Origin: Mobiluncus curtisii subsp. curtisii ATCC 35241
GTDB lineage: Bacteria; Actinomycetota; Actinomycetes; Actinomycetales; Actinomycetaceae
Assembly: GCF_000146285.1 (NCBI RefSeq)
Contig: NZ_GL385912.1
Coordinates: forward strand, 1,410,336-1,474,335
Length of the DNA stretch: 64,000 nucleotides
Direction: 5' to 3'
The notes below the pieces were generated by a model. That model was not told where the DNA came from, ran no database searches, and saw only the letters and a list, made by a program, of their open reading frames with translations. A program made the position numbers and the translations under genes. Below are positions 56,684 to 64,000 of the stretch, piece after piece (the first letter of the stretch is position 1; the number at the start of each line of letters is the position of its first letter).

Positions 56684-57490
56684 ATGGCACAGGTTGAGGA
56701 GATTTCCAACGATATTAGGCGCTTCGTTTTTCACCCGAGAAAAACCCATCGCTACCAGCACATTAATCCCGTAGTAAGGTTTCTAATACCTCTGGTTCTC
56801 ATGGCGGGTGTGCTGGCAAGCGGGGACCCCTTAACCTTCTATATCTTCACTGGGTTAAATATCGCCGCTGCAGCAGCTTTGCAAGTGTTGATACTGTTTT
56901 GGTCTCGATTCTGGAAGATTGCTCTCACAGTGTCGATATTTACCTTAGGGGTCCGGGCTTTTTTTGAATACGGCGATCACGTCGTATTCAATGTTGGACC
57001 CCTAGCTGTTACGCAAGAAGGGTTGGCATCGGCTAATTGGTATGTAGCAATGCTTCTTGCTGTATGCGCTCCCCTGGTACTGCTCACATCGATTCTGTCT
57101 TTGCAAGATTTGTCTCATGCCTTGGAGCTACTTGGGGCGCGGCGCCAAGTCTGTTATGTAGTAATCAATTCAGCGAGATTGATTCCTGAGCTTGCCACTC
57201 GAGGGAAAGCTGTGCGTGATGCGCAGCGTTCCCGTGGGATACAGGTTGAGGGTAGTCGTCTGGTTAAGCTAAAAGCTGTTCTGCCCACGATTGCCCCCCT
57301 GGTCCTCTCCGCGCTGTCAAGTGTGGAAGAACGAGCCGTTGCCATGGAGGTGAGAGGAGCTAGCATCACCGAAATTAAAGGGACCCGTTTGATTCCTCAA
57401 GATAAGATTTCCGGATTCGGGTACTTGGGTATTTTCGTTGCAGCTTTACTCTCGGTGTTTATTGGAATAGGAGGACGTCTGCTTTGGTAG
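56684..57490 (+). CDS. ECF transporter transmembrane (T) component
   Basis: A 268-residue CbiQ/EcfT protein with about five hydrophobic helices and the Ala-Arg-Gly coupling region seen as RGKAVRDAQRSRGIQVEGSR and VEERAVAMEVRGA, which contact the two ATPases. It joins the S component to the ATPases. It starts 9 nt after the S gene and overlaps ecfA1 by 7 nt. Confidence 0.88.
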   Translation: MAQVEEISNDIRRFVFHPRKTHRYQHINPVVRFLIPLVLMAGVLASGDPLTFYIFTGLNIAAAAALQVLILFWSRFWKIALTVSIFTLGVRAFFEYGDHVVFNVGPLAVTQEGLASANWYVAMLLAVCAPLVLLTSILSLQDLSHALELLGARRQVCYVVINSARLIPELATRGKAVRDAQRSRGIQVEGSRLVKLKAVLPTIAPLVLSALSSVEERAVAMEVRGASITEIKGTRLIPQDKISGFGYLGIFVAALLSVFIGIGGRLLW

Positions 57491-58326
57491 TGGCAATAAA
57501 AACTACGCAGGTAGCGGTTAAGCATCCCTTAGCGAAAACCTGGGCATTGGAAGATATCAATTTGAATTTGGAGTCTGGAAAAGTTTACGGATTGATGGGG
57601 GCTAATGGTTCTGGAAAAACAACATTATGTAACACGCTAAAGGGACTCATTCCAGGTGTCCTTGGCGGCGAAGTAAAAGGTAAAATAGAGATTTTCGGTA
57701 AAGACCTGAACGGACTGTCGCAACGAGAGTTGGTTGAAACTATCGCTTTGGTCTTTGAAAATCCATACACCCAGTTGACAGGTACGTGCCAGACGGTTGT
57801 CGAAGAGATTGCCTTTGGGCTTGAGAACCTGGGTTGGGAACGCGAGCGCATAATTGAGCAAACCGCACGCGTGATATGCGATATGGATTTGCAAGACCTT
57901 GCGTTTAGAGACCCCCTGGAGTTGTCCGGTGGGCAGAGACAAAGAGTCTCTGTTGCCGCGGTGATGGCTATGGATACCCCGGTTATTGTTATTGATGAAC
58001 CCACTTCTCAGTTGGATCCTGCAACCACAGAAATGATTTTCGCTGCTATTACGAAAATGAAGGACGCCGGAAAAACCGTGCTTCTCTGTGAAAATAAAAT
58101 TGACCAATTGGTAGAAATTGCGGACGAAATAATCATTTTAGATAACGGAAGGGTTTACACTGCAGGGCAACCCGGTGAAGTACTATCACGAGCCAAATCC
58201 GATGGGCTTCACTGCGGTTTCCCGGAACTATTTACGTTATCTTCGGGTTTAAATGTCTCACCTAGATGGATTACATTCGCGCAGGCTAAAGCATCTGTCA
58301 ATACGTATGTTGAGGAATGGCAATGA
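57484..58326 (+). CDS. ECF transporter ATPase A1
   Basis: A 280-residue ABC ATPase with Walker A GANGSGKTT, Q-loop (FENPYTQL), intact signature LSGGQRQRVSV, Walker B VIVIDEPT and D-loop (QLDP). The C-terminus is typical of EcfA. TTG start at 57484 with GGAGG 9 nt upstream, overlapping the T gene. It pairs with the next gene as a heterodimer. Confidence 0.9.
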   Translation: MVVAIKTTQVAVKHPLAKTWALEDINLNLESGKVYGLMGANGSGKTTLCNTLKGLIPGVLGGEVKGKIEIFGKDLNGLSQRELVETIALVFENPYTQLTGTCQTVVEEIAFGLENLGWERERIIEQTARVICDMDLQDLAFRDPLELSGGQRQRVSVAAVMAMDTPVIVIDEPTSQLDPATTEMIFAAITKMKDAGKTVLLCENKIDQLVEIADEIIILDNGRVYTAGQPGEVLSRAKSDGLHCGFPELFTLSSGLNVSPRWITFAQAKASVNTYVEEWQ

Positions 58327-59135
58327 TTAATTGTGACCACGTTGAATACTGTTATCCGGGTGGGACTCGGGCTCTCACAAGCGTATCCCTCAAAATAGAA
58401 TGCGGAGAGTGCGTTGCACTCATAGGGCAAAACGGAGCTGGTAAAAGCACCCTGTCGAAGCTACTGAACGGACTAATCCGACCTACCTCCGGAACTATTT
58501 ACTTAGAAGGGCAAGATACCTCAAATTATCGAACCGATGAAATAGCACAGCGCGTAGGATACGTGTTTCAGAATCCCGATGATCAAATTTTTTCTAAAAC
58601 AGTACACGAAGAATGTGAGTATGCGCTCAAGCGTCTAGGTGTAGAACAAACTGAAAGGGAAGAGAGAATCACCCAGGCTCTGAGCGTATGTAACTTACTG
58701 GAAGAAGCAGAGACTAATCCACTAGATTTGCCCCTTGCGCAGCGTAAGTTTGTCGCAATAGCTGCGGTGCTTGCTATGGACCCTAATTATGTGATTCTGG
58801 ATGAGCCAACCGCCGGACTGGATGAGTTAGGTCGACGGGATTTAGTCGCCATTATGCAATGGGCCAGTAATGCTGGTAAGTCCGTAATCGCAGTTTCGCA
58901 CGACATGCGCTTCGTTATTGAAAATTTTCCGAGGGTTGTGGTGATGAGCCAGGGTGGCATAATCAGTGATAATTCTGTAGCAGATGCGTTCTCCAATGAT
59001 CAAGTCTTGGCAGAGGCGAAGTTAACCGTCCCCCCTGCGGTCCAAATATCTCGGCACGCCGGCGCGCCTAAAGAGTTATTACAAATGGATCAAATTTTCA
59101 ATTGGTGCAAAGACTTCTTATATCGAAAATCATAA
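58317..59135 (+). CDS. ECF transporter ATPase A2 with degenerate signature motif
   Basis: A 272-residue ABC ATPase with Walker A GQNGAGKST, Q-loop FQNPDDQIF, Walker B YVILDEPTAGLD and switch His (VSHDM). Where LSGGQ is expected it reads LPLAQRKF, so the signature is altered while A1 keeps its own. This gives one canonical and one degenerate ATP site in the heterodimer. Overlaps A1 by 10 nt. Confidence 0.9.
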   Translation: MAMINCDHVEYCYPGGTRALTSVSLKIECGECVALIGQNGAGKSTLSKLLNGLIRPTSGTIYLEGQDTSNYRTDEIAQRVGYVFQNPDDQIFSKTVHEECEYALKRLGVEQTEREERITQALSVCNLLEEAETNPLDLPLAQRKFVAIAAVLAMDPNYVILDEPTAGLDELGRRDLVAIMQWASNAGKSVIAVSHDMRFVIENFPRVVVMSQGGIISDNSVADAFSNDQVLAEAKLTVPPAVQISRHAGAPKELLQMDQIFNWCKDFLYRKS

Positions 59136-59164
59136 ATTTATCCATTTAGAAAGGCATTAACAAC

Positions 59165-59923
59165 ATGATGCAAACTAAACAGAATCTACTCGGTAACTGG
59201 CCCGGAAACGGTGAAAAACTCTTGCTAGGGATGATTCATTTAAAAGGTAATGAAATAGACGATATCTATTCCCGTGCCGTACGCGAGTGCGACATATATG
59301 CTCGTGGCGGATTTGATGGCGTAATAGTTGAGAATTATTTTGGCACTATAGACGACGTTCGCTATTGTCTGCCGCGGCTACAAGACAAGTTCCCTCAGCT
59401 TTATGTCGGTGTTGATGTGATTTGGGATAACGATAAGAGCTTCGATTTAGCTGTCGAGCACCAGTTGCCCTTTATCGAGCTTGATTCTCTGGCAGGACAA
59501 CTCCCTCCTCAAGAGGAGCCGCAATTTGAGGAACGTATCCGTTGGTGTCAGGAAAACTCACCTGCCGTAATTCTTGGAGGAGTCAGACTTAAGAATCAAC
59601 CCGTTCTCAGTGGAAATCCGCTCGAGGTAGATTTAATGCTTGCCAAAAAACGTGGCGATGGAGTCATTGTTACGGGAGTGGATACGGGAGTTGAAACCGA
59701 GCTTTCCAAGATAATTCAATTTCGAGAAATCATAGGTGACTTTCCACTGTTGGTCGGCGCTGGCGTAAATGAGAAAAATTGCACGGAGCAGTTGACAATC
59801 GCCGATGGTGCCATCATCGGGTCCTCACTCAAACAAGGAGGAAACGCTAAAGGTGATTTGGAAATGGATAGAGTCGAACGATTAGTTACGGCAGTTAGAG
59901 CATTGCGGGGAAAGGTAAAGTAA
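59165..59923 (+). CDS. BtpA/SgcQ-family TIM-barrel protein
   Basis: A 252-residue cytosolic protein of the BtpA family, whose members include cyanobacterial BtpA and E. coli SgcQ. Family-like pieces are LLGMIHLKGNEIDDIYSRAV, GGFDGVIVENYFGT, DGVIVTGVDTGVETELSKI and PLLVGAGVNEKNC with GAIIGSSLKQGG. The fold is close to ribulose-phosphate-binding barrels, so cleavage or isomerisation of a phosphorylated sugar or nucleoside is plausible. Sits between the ATPases and the cupin/kinase genes. Confidence 0.82.
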   Translation: MMQTKQNLLGNWPGNGEKLLLGMIHLKGNEIDDIYSRAVRECDIYARGGFDGVIVENYFGTIDDVRYCLPRLQDKFPQLYVGVDVIWDNDKSFDLAVEHQLPFIELDSLAGQLPPQEEPQFEERIRWCQENSPAVILGGVRLKNQPVLSGNPLEVDLMLAKKRGDGVIVTGVDTGVETELSKIIQFREIIGDFPLLVGAGVNEKNCTEQLTIADGAIIGSSLKQGGNAKGDLEMDRVERLVTAVRALRGKVK

Positions 59924-59924
59924 C

Positions 59925-60428
59925 ATGAGCAAGCGGTTAGTAGTCGGAAAAGATGACGTGTCGAAATGGGGGATAGCACTACTTTTTTCACCAGGAAGCG
60001 ATTCTGTCGTGGTCACTAACGGTGATGGATGGCATGACTTTAAGAGCGCTGCGAAGATTTCAGACGGTGCAGTCAATCTTGCTATGACGCAAGTTAGTGT
60101 CCTGCCGAAACGGATTGAAAGAATGGAGAGACATGACCATACAAAGGAAACTCTTTGTCCTACCAATCATTCGATAGTGCTAGGGGTATGCGCGAAAGAA
60201 TTTGATGTCCCCGAGACTGACCAATGTGTGTTGTTGGAAATTCCCTGTGGAACTGCCCTTGTTATGGATAAAGGAACCTGGCATTCGCCATGCTTCGGGG
60301 TTAGCGAGCCAACCCAGTACTACTGGATTGCTACCTCGGACCCTCGTTTTCCGTCAGAGTGGATACCGTTAGCAGGCGGTAGCTTGGAGACATACATGGA
60401 GACGGAAAGTGATTCTGATGTCCTCTGA
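59925..60428 (+). CDS. AllA-like cupin (ureidoglycolate lyase family-like)
   Basis: A 167-residue protein. IERMERHDHTKETLCPTNHSIVLGVC and VMDKGTWHSPCFG match the ordering in ureidoglycolate lyase and its cupin relatives, including the two His-bearing stretches. No allantoin genes are nearby, so a different substrate is likely. It begins 1 nt after the BtpA-like gene and overlaps the kinase gene by 20 nt. Confidence 0.7.
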   Translation: MSKRLVVGKDDVSKWGIALLFSPGSDSVVVTNGDGWHDFKSAAKISDGAVNLAMTQVSVLPKRIERMERHDHTKETLCPTNHSIVLGVCAKEFDVPETDQCVLLEIPCGTALVMDKGTWHSPCFGVSEPTQYYWIATSDPRFPSEWIPLAGGSLETYMETESDSDVL

Positions 60429-61362
60429 CGAGCTAGGAGATTCACTTGAAACACAGTTCGAGAACGGGGGTGCTATCTGTTTCATCGGTGAACCCGTTCT
60501 TGACATATATATAAATCTTGACCATTGGCCGAAGCTGGGGGATAAGGCATGTCTGCTGAGTCAAGAGACCTTGCCTGGAGGAACAGTAGCTAATATGGCA
60601 GTCAATGCCTCTTGGTTAGGGCTAAAGACCCGCATGATCGGCTGTCTAAAATCCGGAGAAATCAGCGACCAGCTGATAAAAGACTTAAATGAGCATGGGG
60701 TTAACACCGACTTCATTTCCTTGACTACCGACGCGCCTGACCCTGTCTGTTACGTCTTTTTAACTGAAGGAAGTAATGTGGCAGCGTACCCGGATCGTTC
60801 AAGGGAAAAGCTGTTTTTAGATCAGGAGAGCCTAGAAACGATTTCAAAATCAAGAGTGGTGTGCTCGACACCTGAAAAACTGAGAAGAATATGTAATCAT
60901 GATGATTTTCTGCAATCGATTCGTAAGGTGAAGCGTTCAGGGGGGCATCTGGTGCTTGATATAGATACCGGCGCAGAATTCGATGCTAAACACCCTCTAG
61001 AAACAGAGGCTTCCATAGTAATTATGAATGAGTTTGGGGCTGAGCGTCTATTTGGCATGAACTGGGAACAGCTATCTTCACGACTACCAGACCAATCTCC
61101 CGACATTAAATCCGTATTTACATGCCCGGATATTACTCTGTTCGTAACCGGGTCAGAAAAGGGCGTGTGGACTTACAGAGATGGATGGCGCCTGTGGGAG
61201 GTAACTCCCGCTCCGGTAGTAGATCCGACCGGGGCAGGAGATGCTTTCGTTGCCGGAATCGTTACTGGTATAGCACAAGGTTATTCCTTTGAACGTTGCG
61301 TTTTGCAGGCGTTAGACTGTGGTAAGCAGGCGGTGGGAATAAAGGGTGCCCGATTACGCTGA
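60409..61362 (+). CDS. PfkB-family carbohydrate/nucleoside kinase
   Basis: A 317-residue ribokinase-type enzyme. N-terminal substrate-binding GEPVLDIYINLDHWPKLGDK and LPGGTVANMAVNASWLG; the C-terminal anion hole and catalytic Asp are in DPTGAGDAFVAGIVTG. It phosphorylates a hydroxymethyl group of a sugar or nucleoside-like substrate. GTG 60409 (GGAG 7 nt upstream) or ATG 60418. Last gene of the operon. Confidence 0.88.
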   Translation: MILMSSDELGDSLETQFENGGAICFIGEPVLDIYINLDHWPKLGDKACLLSQETLPGGTVANMAVNASWLGLKTRMIGCLKSGEISDQLIKDLNEHGVNTDFISLTTDAPDPVCYVFLTEGSNVAAYPDRSREKLFLDQESLETISKSRVVCSTPEKLRRICNHDDFLQSIRKVKRSGGHLVLDIDTGAEFDAKHPLETEASIVIMNEFGAERLFGMNWEQLSSRLPDQSPDIKSVFTCPDITLFVTGSEKGVWTYRDGWRLWEVTPAPVVDPTGAGDAFVAGIVTGIAQGYSFERCVLQALDCGKQAVGIKGARLR

Positions 61363-61418
61363 TTAGCTGGACTATTCGCAAATAAACTGATTATGCAGCG
61401 GTTATCCTAAGTTGCATA

Positions 61419-61493
61419 ATGGTGGTCTCTGCCACCAACCCTTGTTACGGGCTTTTGACCTGTAACCCGAGCAACGAAAATATATTTTGGTAA
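61419..61493 (+). CDS. 24-residue leader peptide ahead of the MFS exporter gene
   Basis: ATG 61419 opens a 24-codon frame, beginning MVVSATNPCYGLLTC and ending ENIFW, with its TAA at 61491-61493. It contains an 8-bp hairpin (GTTACGGG 61444-61451 / CCTGTAAC 61459-61466). The stop codon directly adjoins the left arm of the next stem. No Shine-Dalgarno is evident. It has the build of a ribosome-stalling leader for drug-induced efflux. Confidence 0.5.
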   Translation: MVVSATNPCYGLLTCNPSNENIFW

Positions 61494-61532
61494 CTCCCTG
61501 TCAGAGCCTTAACCTAGTGTTCCGACAGGGAG
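61494..61532 (+). terminator. Terminator-like stem between leader ORF and MFS gene (attenuator candidate)
   Basis: CTCCCTGTC (61494-61502) pairs with GACAGGGAG (61524-61532), 9 bp with a 21-nt loop, followed by ATTGTTTC. A ribosome at the leader stop codon would cover the left arm. Other stems lie upstream: ATTATGCA/TGCATAAT (61390-61420) and GGTGG/CCACC (61421-61436). It may instead be a plain operon terminator. Confidence 0.5.
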
Positions 61533-61566
61533 ATTGTTTCGATTGAAATGAAGGAGTGAAAAATCC

Positions 61567-62979
61567 GTGGACAGCGTGGAAGCAACGGGACGCAACGAGA
61601 AGTCATCTGAGAACCAGGGGAATAACTATCTCAGCGGTTACCTAGCAGCCTGGTTTAAAATCATCGCAACCGGCATGATTACCCTGGTTGCTTTTGAAGC
61701 TATTGCGGTCAACACGGCCATGCCCTTCATTGTGGACCGCTTGGACGGCAAAAACCTGTTTGCTCTGGCTGCCGGGATTTCCATGTCCACGCAGTTAATT
61801 ACTACCGCCCTCGCCGGGACTTGGGTCGATACCAGGGGTCCAAAACCGGTAATTTACGTGGGTATTGCTGCTTTCACTGGTGGATTGCTGGTGGCGAGTT
61901 TCGCCCCGAACATTTGGTTCGTCGTGGTGGGGCGCGCGGTTCAGGGCTTGGGTGGCGGTTTGCTCATTGTGCCTCTCTATGTGATGGTCGGTTCCTACGT
62001 CTTACCGCACAAGCAGCCAGCTTTTTTTGCGGTTTTTGCTATTGCCTGGGTGGTCCCTTCCCTGGTCGGACCGCTGGTGGCGGGGTTCCTGGTGGACTAT
62101 GTGCATTGGCGTTTTGTTTTCGGGATTTGCCCCATCCTGTTCCTGGTGTTTTTCCCGTTGCTGTGGCCAAAATTCCGCCAATTTCCCCAGCTACACGACC
62201 CGGTTCCGTTTCGCCCCTCGCCTCGACTGCTGTGGGGTTCTATCTTTAGCGGCATTCTGATTGGTACTCTGCAGGTCATTTCCGGGGTGGAACGAGAGAC
62301 TGTCTCCCCGATATTCATTGTTGCGGCTTTAACCTTGACCTTGGCGCTGTTCTTTGCGGCTCGTCCCATCCTTCCTTCCGGGACTTTCCGAGCAGTTCGC
62401 GGAGTTCCCGCCACGGTGGCGATGCGGGGACTATTGAACGGTACTTTCGTCACTGTAGATCTCTACCTGCCCTTGCTGCTGAAAGAAATTCACGGTTGGG
62501 GTCCCACCATGGCTGGTCTGTCGATGACAGTTTCATCTATTACTTGGGCATTTAGTTCGTGGATTCAAGGGCGGATTGTGGATCCGGCGCATCGTCGCTG
62601 GCTGATTTTCATCGGTCCGATTATCGAAATTTTTGGCACGTTGGTGGTGCTCCTGGCGGTTGTGCCAGGTTTCAGTCCCTGGTTTGTGTTGGTGGGTTGG
62701 GCCATAGCTGGTTCGGGGCAAGGTTTGATTTTCCCGCTGGCCACGGTTCATGCCCTCTCTCTGACTCCGGCTCAACGTCACGGTGAGGTTTCCGCAGCCT
62801 TGAACGTAGCCGACACGCTGGCGGCTGCCGCGCTGGTGGCGTACGGCGGAATCACCTACGCTACGACTCTCTTTTTAGGACCTTGGGCGTTCGCTGCCAC
62901 GATTGGTTTGATGGTGGTGATGATGTTCGTCCAATTCTGGGTCGGTACCAGGATTTTTGAGTCTTCTTCGCACAAGTGA
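61567..62979 (+). CDS. MFS exporter, probable drug efflux (DHA2-like)
   Basis: A 470-residue transporter with about 12-14 hydrophobic helices. It shows NTAMPFIVDRL, the loop motif GTWVDTRGPKPVI, and VVVGRAVQGLGGGLLIVPLYV plus the antiporter-like SLVGPLVAGFLVDY. GTG start with AAGGAG 10 nt upstream. The structured leader ahead of it suggests induction by translation inhibitors, hence export of such compounds (inference). Confidence 0.85.
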   Translation: MDSVEATGRNEKSSENQGNNYLSGYLAAWFKIIATGMITLVAFEAIAVNTAMPFIVDRLDGKNLFALAAGISMSTQLITTALAGTWVDTRGPKPVIYVGIAAFTGGLLVASFAPNIWFVVVGRAVQGLGGGLLIVPLYVMVGSYVLPHKQPAFFAVFAIAWVVPSLVGPLVAGFLVDYVHWRFVFGICPILFLVFFPLLWPKFRQFPQLHDPVPFRPSPRLLWGSIFSGILIGTLQVISGVERETVSPIFIVAALTLTLALFFAARPILPSGTFRAVRGVPATVAMRGLLNGTFVTVDLYLPLLLKEIHGWGPTMAGLSMTVSSITWAFSSWIQGRIVDPAHRRWLIFIGPIIEIFGTLVVLLAVVPGFSPWFVLVGWAIAGSGQGLIFPLATVHALSLTPAQRHGEVSAALNVADTLAAAALVAYGGITYATTLFLGPWAFAATIGLMVVMMFVQFWVGTRIFESSSHK

Positions 62980-63032
62980 GGTGCTATAGTTTGTTGTGAG
63001 GCTAGGTTTTTGTTGATTGGAAGGATTGGAAG

Positions 63033-64000
63033 ATGGGTGCTTTCCTCGCTTTGTTCGAAAATGTGCTGACTTTGGCGGTTATTGTTGTCATCGTCCTGGC
63101 GTTGCTCATCATAGGTGGAATGTTCTTTGTGGTGAAGCAACAGACTAACTATGTGATTGAACGTTTCGGTAAATATCACAAGGTTGCACTGCCCGGTCTG
63201 CGGATGAAGATTCCGTTCGTGGATCGGATTGCGAAAAAGGTTCCGCTGCGTATCATGCAGCTGGATTCCGTGGTGGAAACTAAAACGAAAGACAACGTGT
63301 TTGTCACGATTCCGGTTTCGGTGCAGTATCAAGTACAAAACGTGGTTGATTCATTTTATCGTTTAGCCAATCCGGAACGTCAGATTCAGTCTTACGTCTA
63401 CGACCGGGTGCGTACCTCCCTGGCGAAACTAGACCTGGATGAGGCGTTTTCTTCGAAAGATCAAATCGCCCAAGATGTCGAAACGACTTTGGCTGCTGCC
63501 ATGAACGCTTATGGTTTCGCCATCATCAATACCCTGGTGACAGACATCAATCCGGATCCGACGGTGCGCGCGTCCATGAACTCGATTAATGCTGCTCAGC
63601 GGGAGCGCGAGGCAGCGGTTTCCCTGGCGGAAGCCGAGAAAATTAAGACTGTGAAACAGGCTGAAGCCGATGCAGAATACAAGCGCTTGCAAGGTGAAGG
63701 TATCGCGGCTCAGCGTAAAGCTATCGTCGATGGCTTGGTCAGCCAGTATGAAGCGTTGCGCGACGCCGGAATTGGAGCCGAAGCGCAAGAAATGCTGCTG
63801 TTGACCCAGTATTTCGATACATTGCAGGAAGTCGCGAAAGCCTCTAATACTCAGACGCTGATGCTGCCGTCCAACCCTGGTGGGGTCAGTAACGCGATGG
63901 AGGAACTGCGCAACTCGCTGTTCGCCGCCACTCGTGCCGCGGATCAAAAGCCGAAGACCGCGGTACCGCCGCGTTCGCGTACCGTACCCACAACCTCAGC
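63033..64000 (+). CDS. SPFH/stomatin-family membrane protein, C-terminus beyond the window
   Basis: The first 322 codons of an SPFH protein: N-terminal membrane segment (LTLAVIVVIVLALLIIGGMFF, residues 12-32), SPFH/band-7 domain (QQTNYVIERFGKYHKVALPG to DINPDPTVRASMNSINAAQ), then an Ala/Glu-rich coiled coil (REREAAVSLAEAEKIKTVKQAEADAEY). Such proteins form oligomeric membrane scaffolds. It follows the MFS gene by 53 nt on the same strand; a GGAAGGATTGG region precedes the ATG. Confidence 0.92.
   Translation, partial: MGAFLALFENVLTLAVIVVIVLALLIIGGMFFVVKQQTNYVIERFGKYHKVALPGLRMKIPFVDRIAKKVPLRIMQLDSVVETKTKDNVFVTIPVSVQYQVQNVVDSFYRLANPERQIQSYVYDRVRTSLAKLDLDEAFSSKDQIAQDVETTLAAAMNAYGFAIINTLVTDINPDPTVRASMNSINAAQREREAAVSLAEAEKIKTVKQAEADAEYKRLQGEGIAAQRKAIVDGLVSQYEALRDAGIGAEAQEMLLLTQYFDTLQEVAKASNTQTLMLPSNPGGVSNAMEELRNSLFAATRAADQKPKTAVPPRSRTVPTTS

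Noticed and set aside
61363-61566. Known metabolite riboswitch upstream of the MFS gene
   Set aside because: Stems are clear, but I could not match them to a named riboswitch class; the leader ORF and attenuator reading explains them better.

Overview
The window reads as chromosome of a moderately G+C-rich actinobacterium, most likely an Actinomycetaceae of the Mobiluncus/Varibaculum type (inference). The evidence is the fhaA-fhaB-pstP-rodA order known from actinobacterial division loci, a class Ib ribonucleotide reductase with NrdH and paired NrdR boxes, PF04122 cell-wall-binding repeats on a secreted protein, and several genes whose -10 box sits 6-7 nt before the start codon, as in leaderless actinobacterial mRNAs. 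No insertion sequence, prophage or CRISPR array was seen.

Layout. 1-3.3 kb: phospho-signalling and cell-shape operon on the minus strand. 3.4-5.5 kb: methionine importer metNI and tRNA-Arg(ACG). 5.6-15.3 kb: a sugar-acid catabolic island with FGGY kinase, 2-hydroxyacid dehydrogenase, GntP permease, IdnO and IdnD dehydrogenases, 6-phosphogluconate dehydrogenase and KDPG aldolase. 15.6-31.5 kb: two tRNA-Ser genes, pyruvate kinase, an AGE-family isomerase, serS, a split (frameshifted) surface-protein gene, glycosyltransferase, pgm, a secreted HNH protein, a TRIC-type channel and a ferritin-like/VIT1 iron protein. 31.5-39.9 kb: HrpA helicase and two related secreted proteins, one with cell-wall-binding repeats. 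40-45.4 kb: nrdF and nrdHIE, interrupted by an inverted unknown gene. 45.6-49.7 kb: luxS/mtnN (AI-2 synthesis), tRNA-Ser, tadA, upp, metQ and tRNA-Leu. 50-55 kb: membrane proteins, uracil permease and a LytR_C protein.

55.3-61.4 kb: a more A+T-rich eight-gene operon: a GntR regulator with its own operators, a complete ECF importer (S, T, A, A'), a BtpA/SgcQ-like TIM barrel, an AllA-like cupin and a PfkB kinase. It looks like an uptake, cleavage and phosphorylation pathway for an unidentified small molecule and is the best candidate here for an undescribed system. It is followed by an MFS exporter preceded by a 24-codon leader ORF whose stop codon abuts a terminator-like stem, a probable translation-coupled attenuator. 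The window ends inside an SPFH/stomatin gene.

Other points to recheck: a CCCAAAA slippery site exactly at the junction of the split gene at 22.2 kb, a recurrent strand-biased 14-mer (TTNACNNRGTTNAC), and a 22-bp inverted copy of the T-arm of tRNA-Ser(UGA) next to that gene. All family assignments come from reading the translated sequence; no database search was run.
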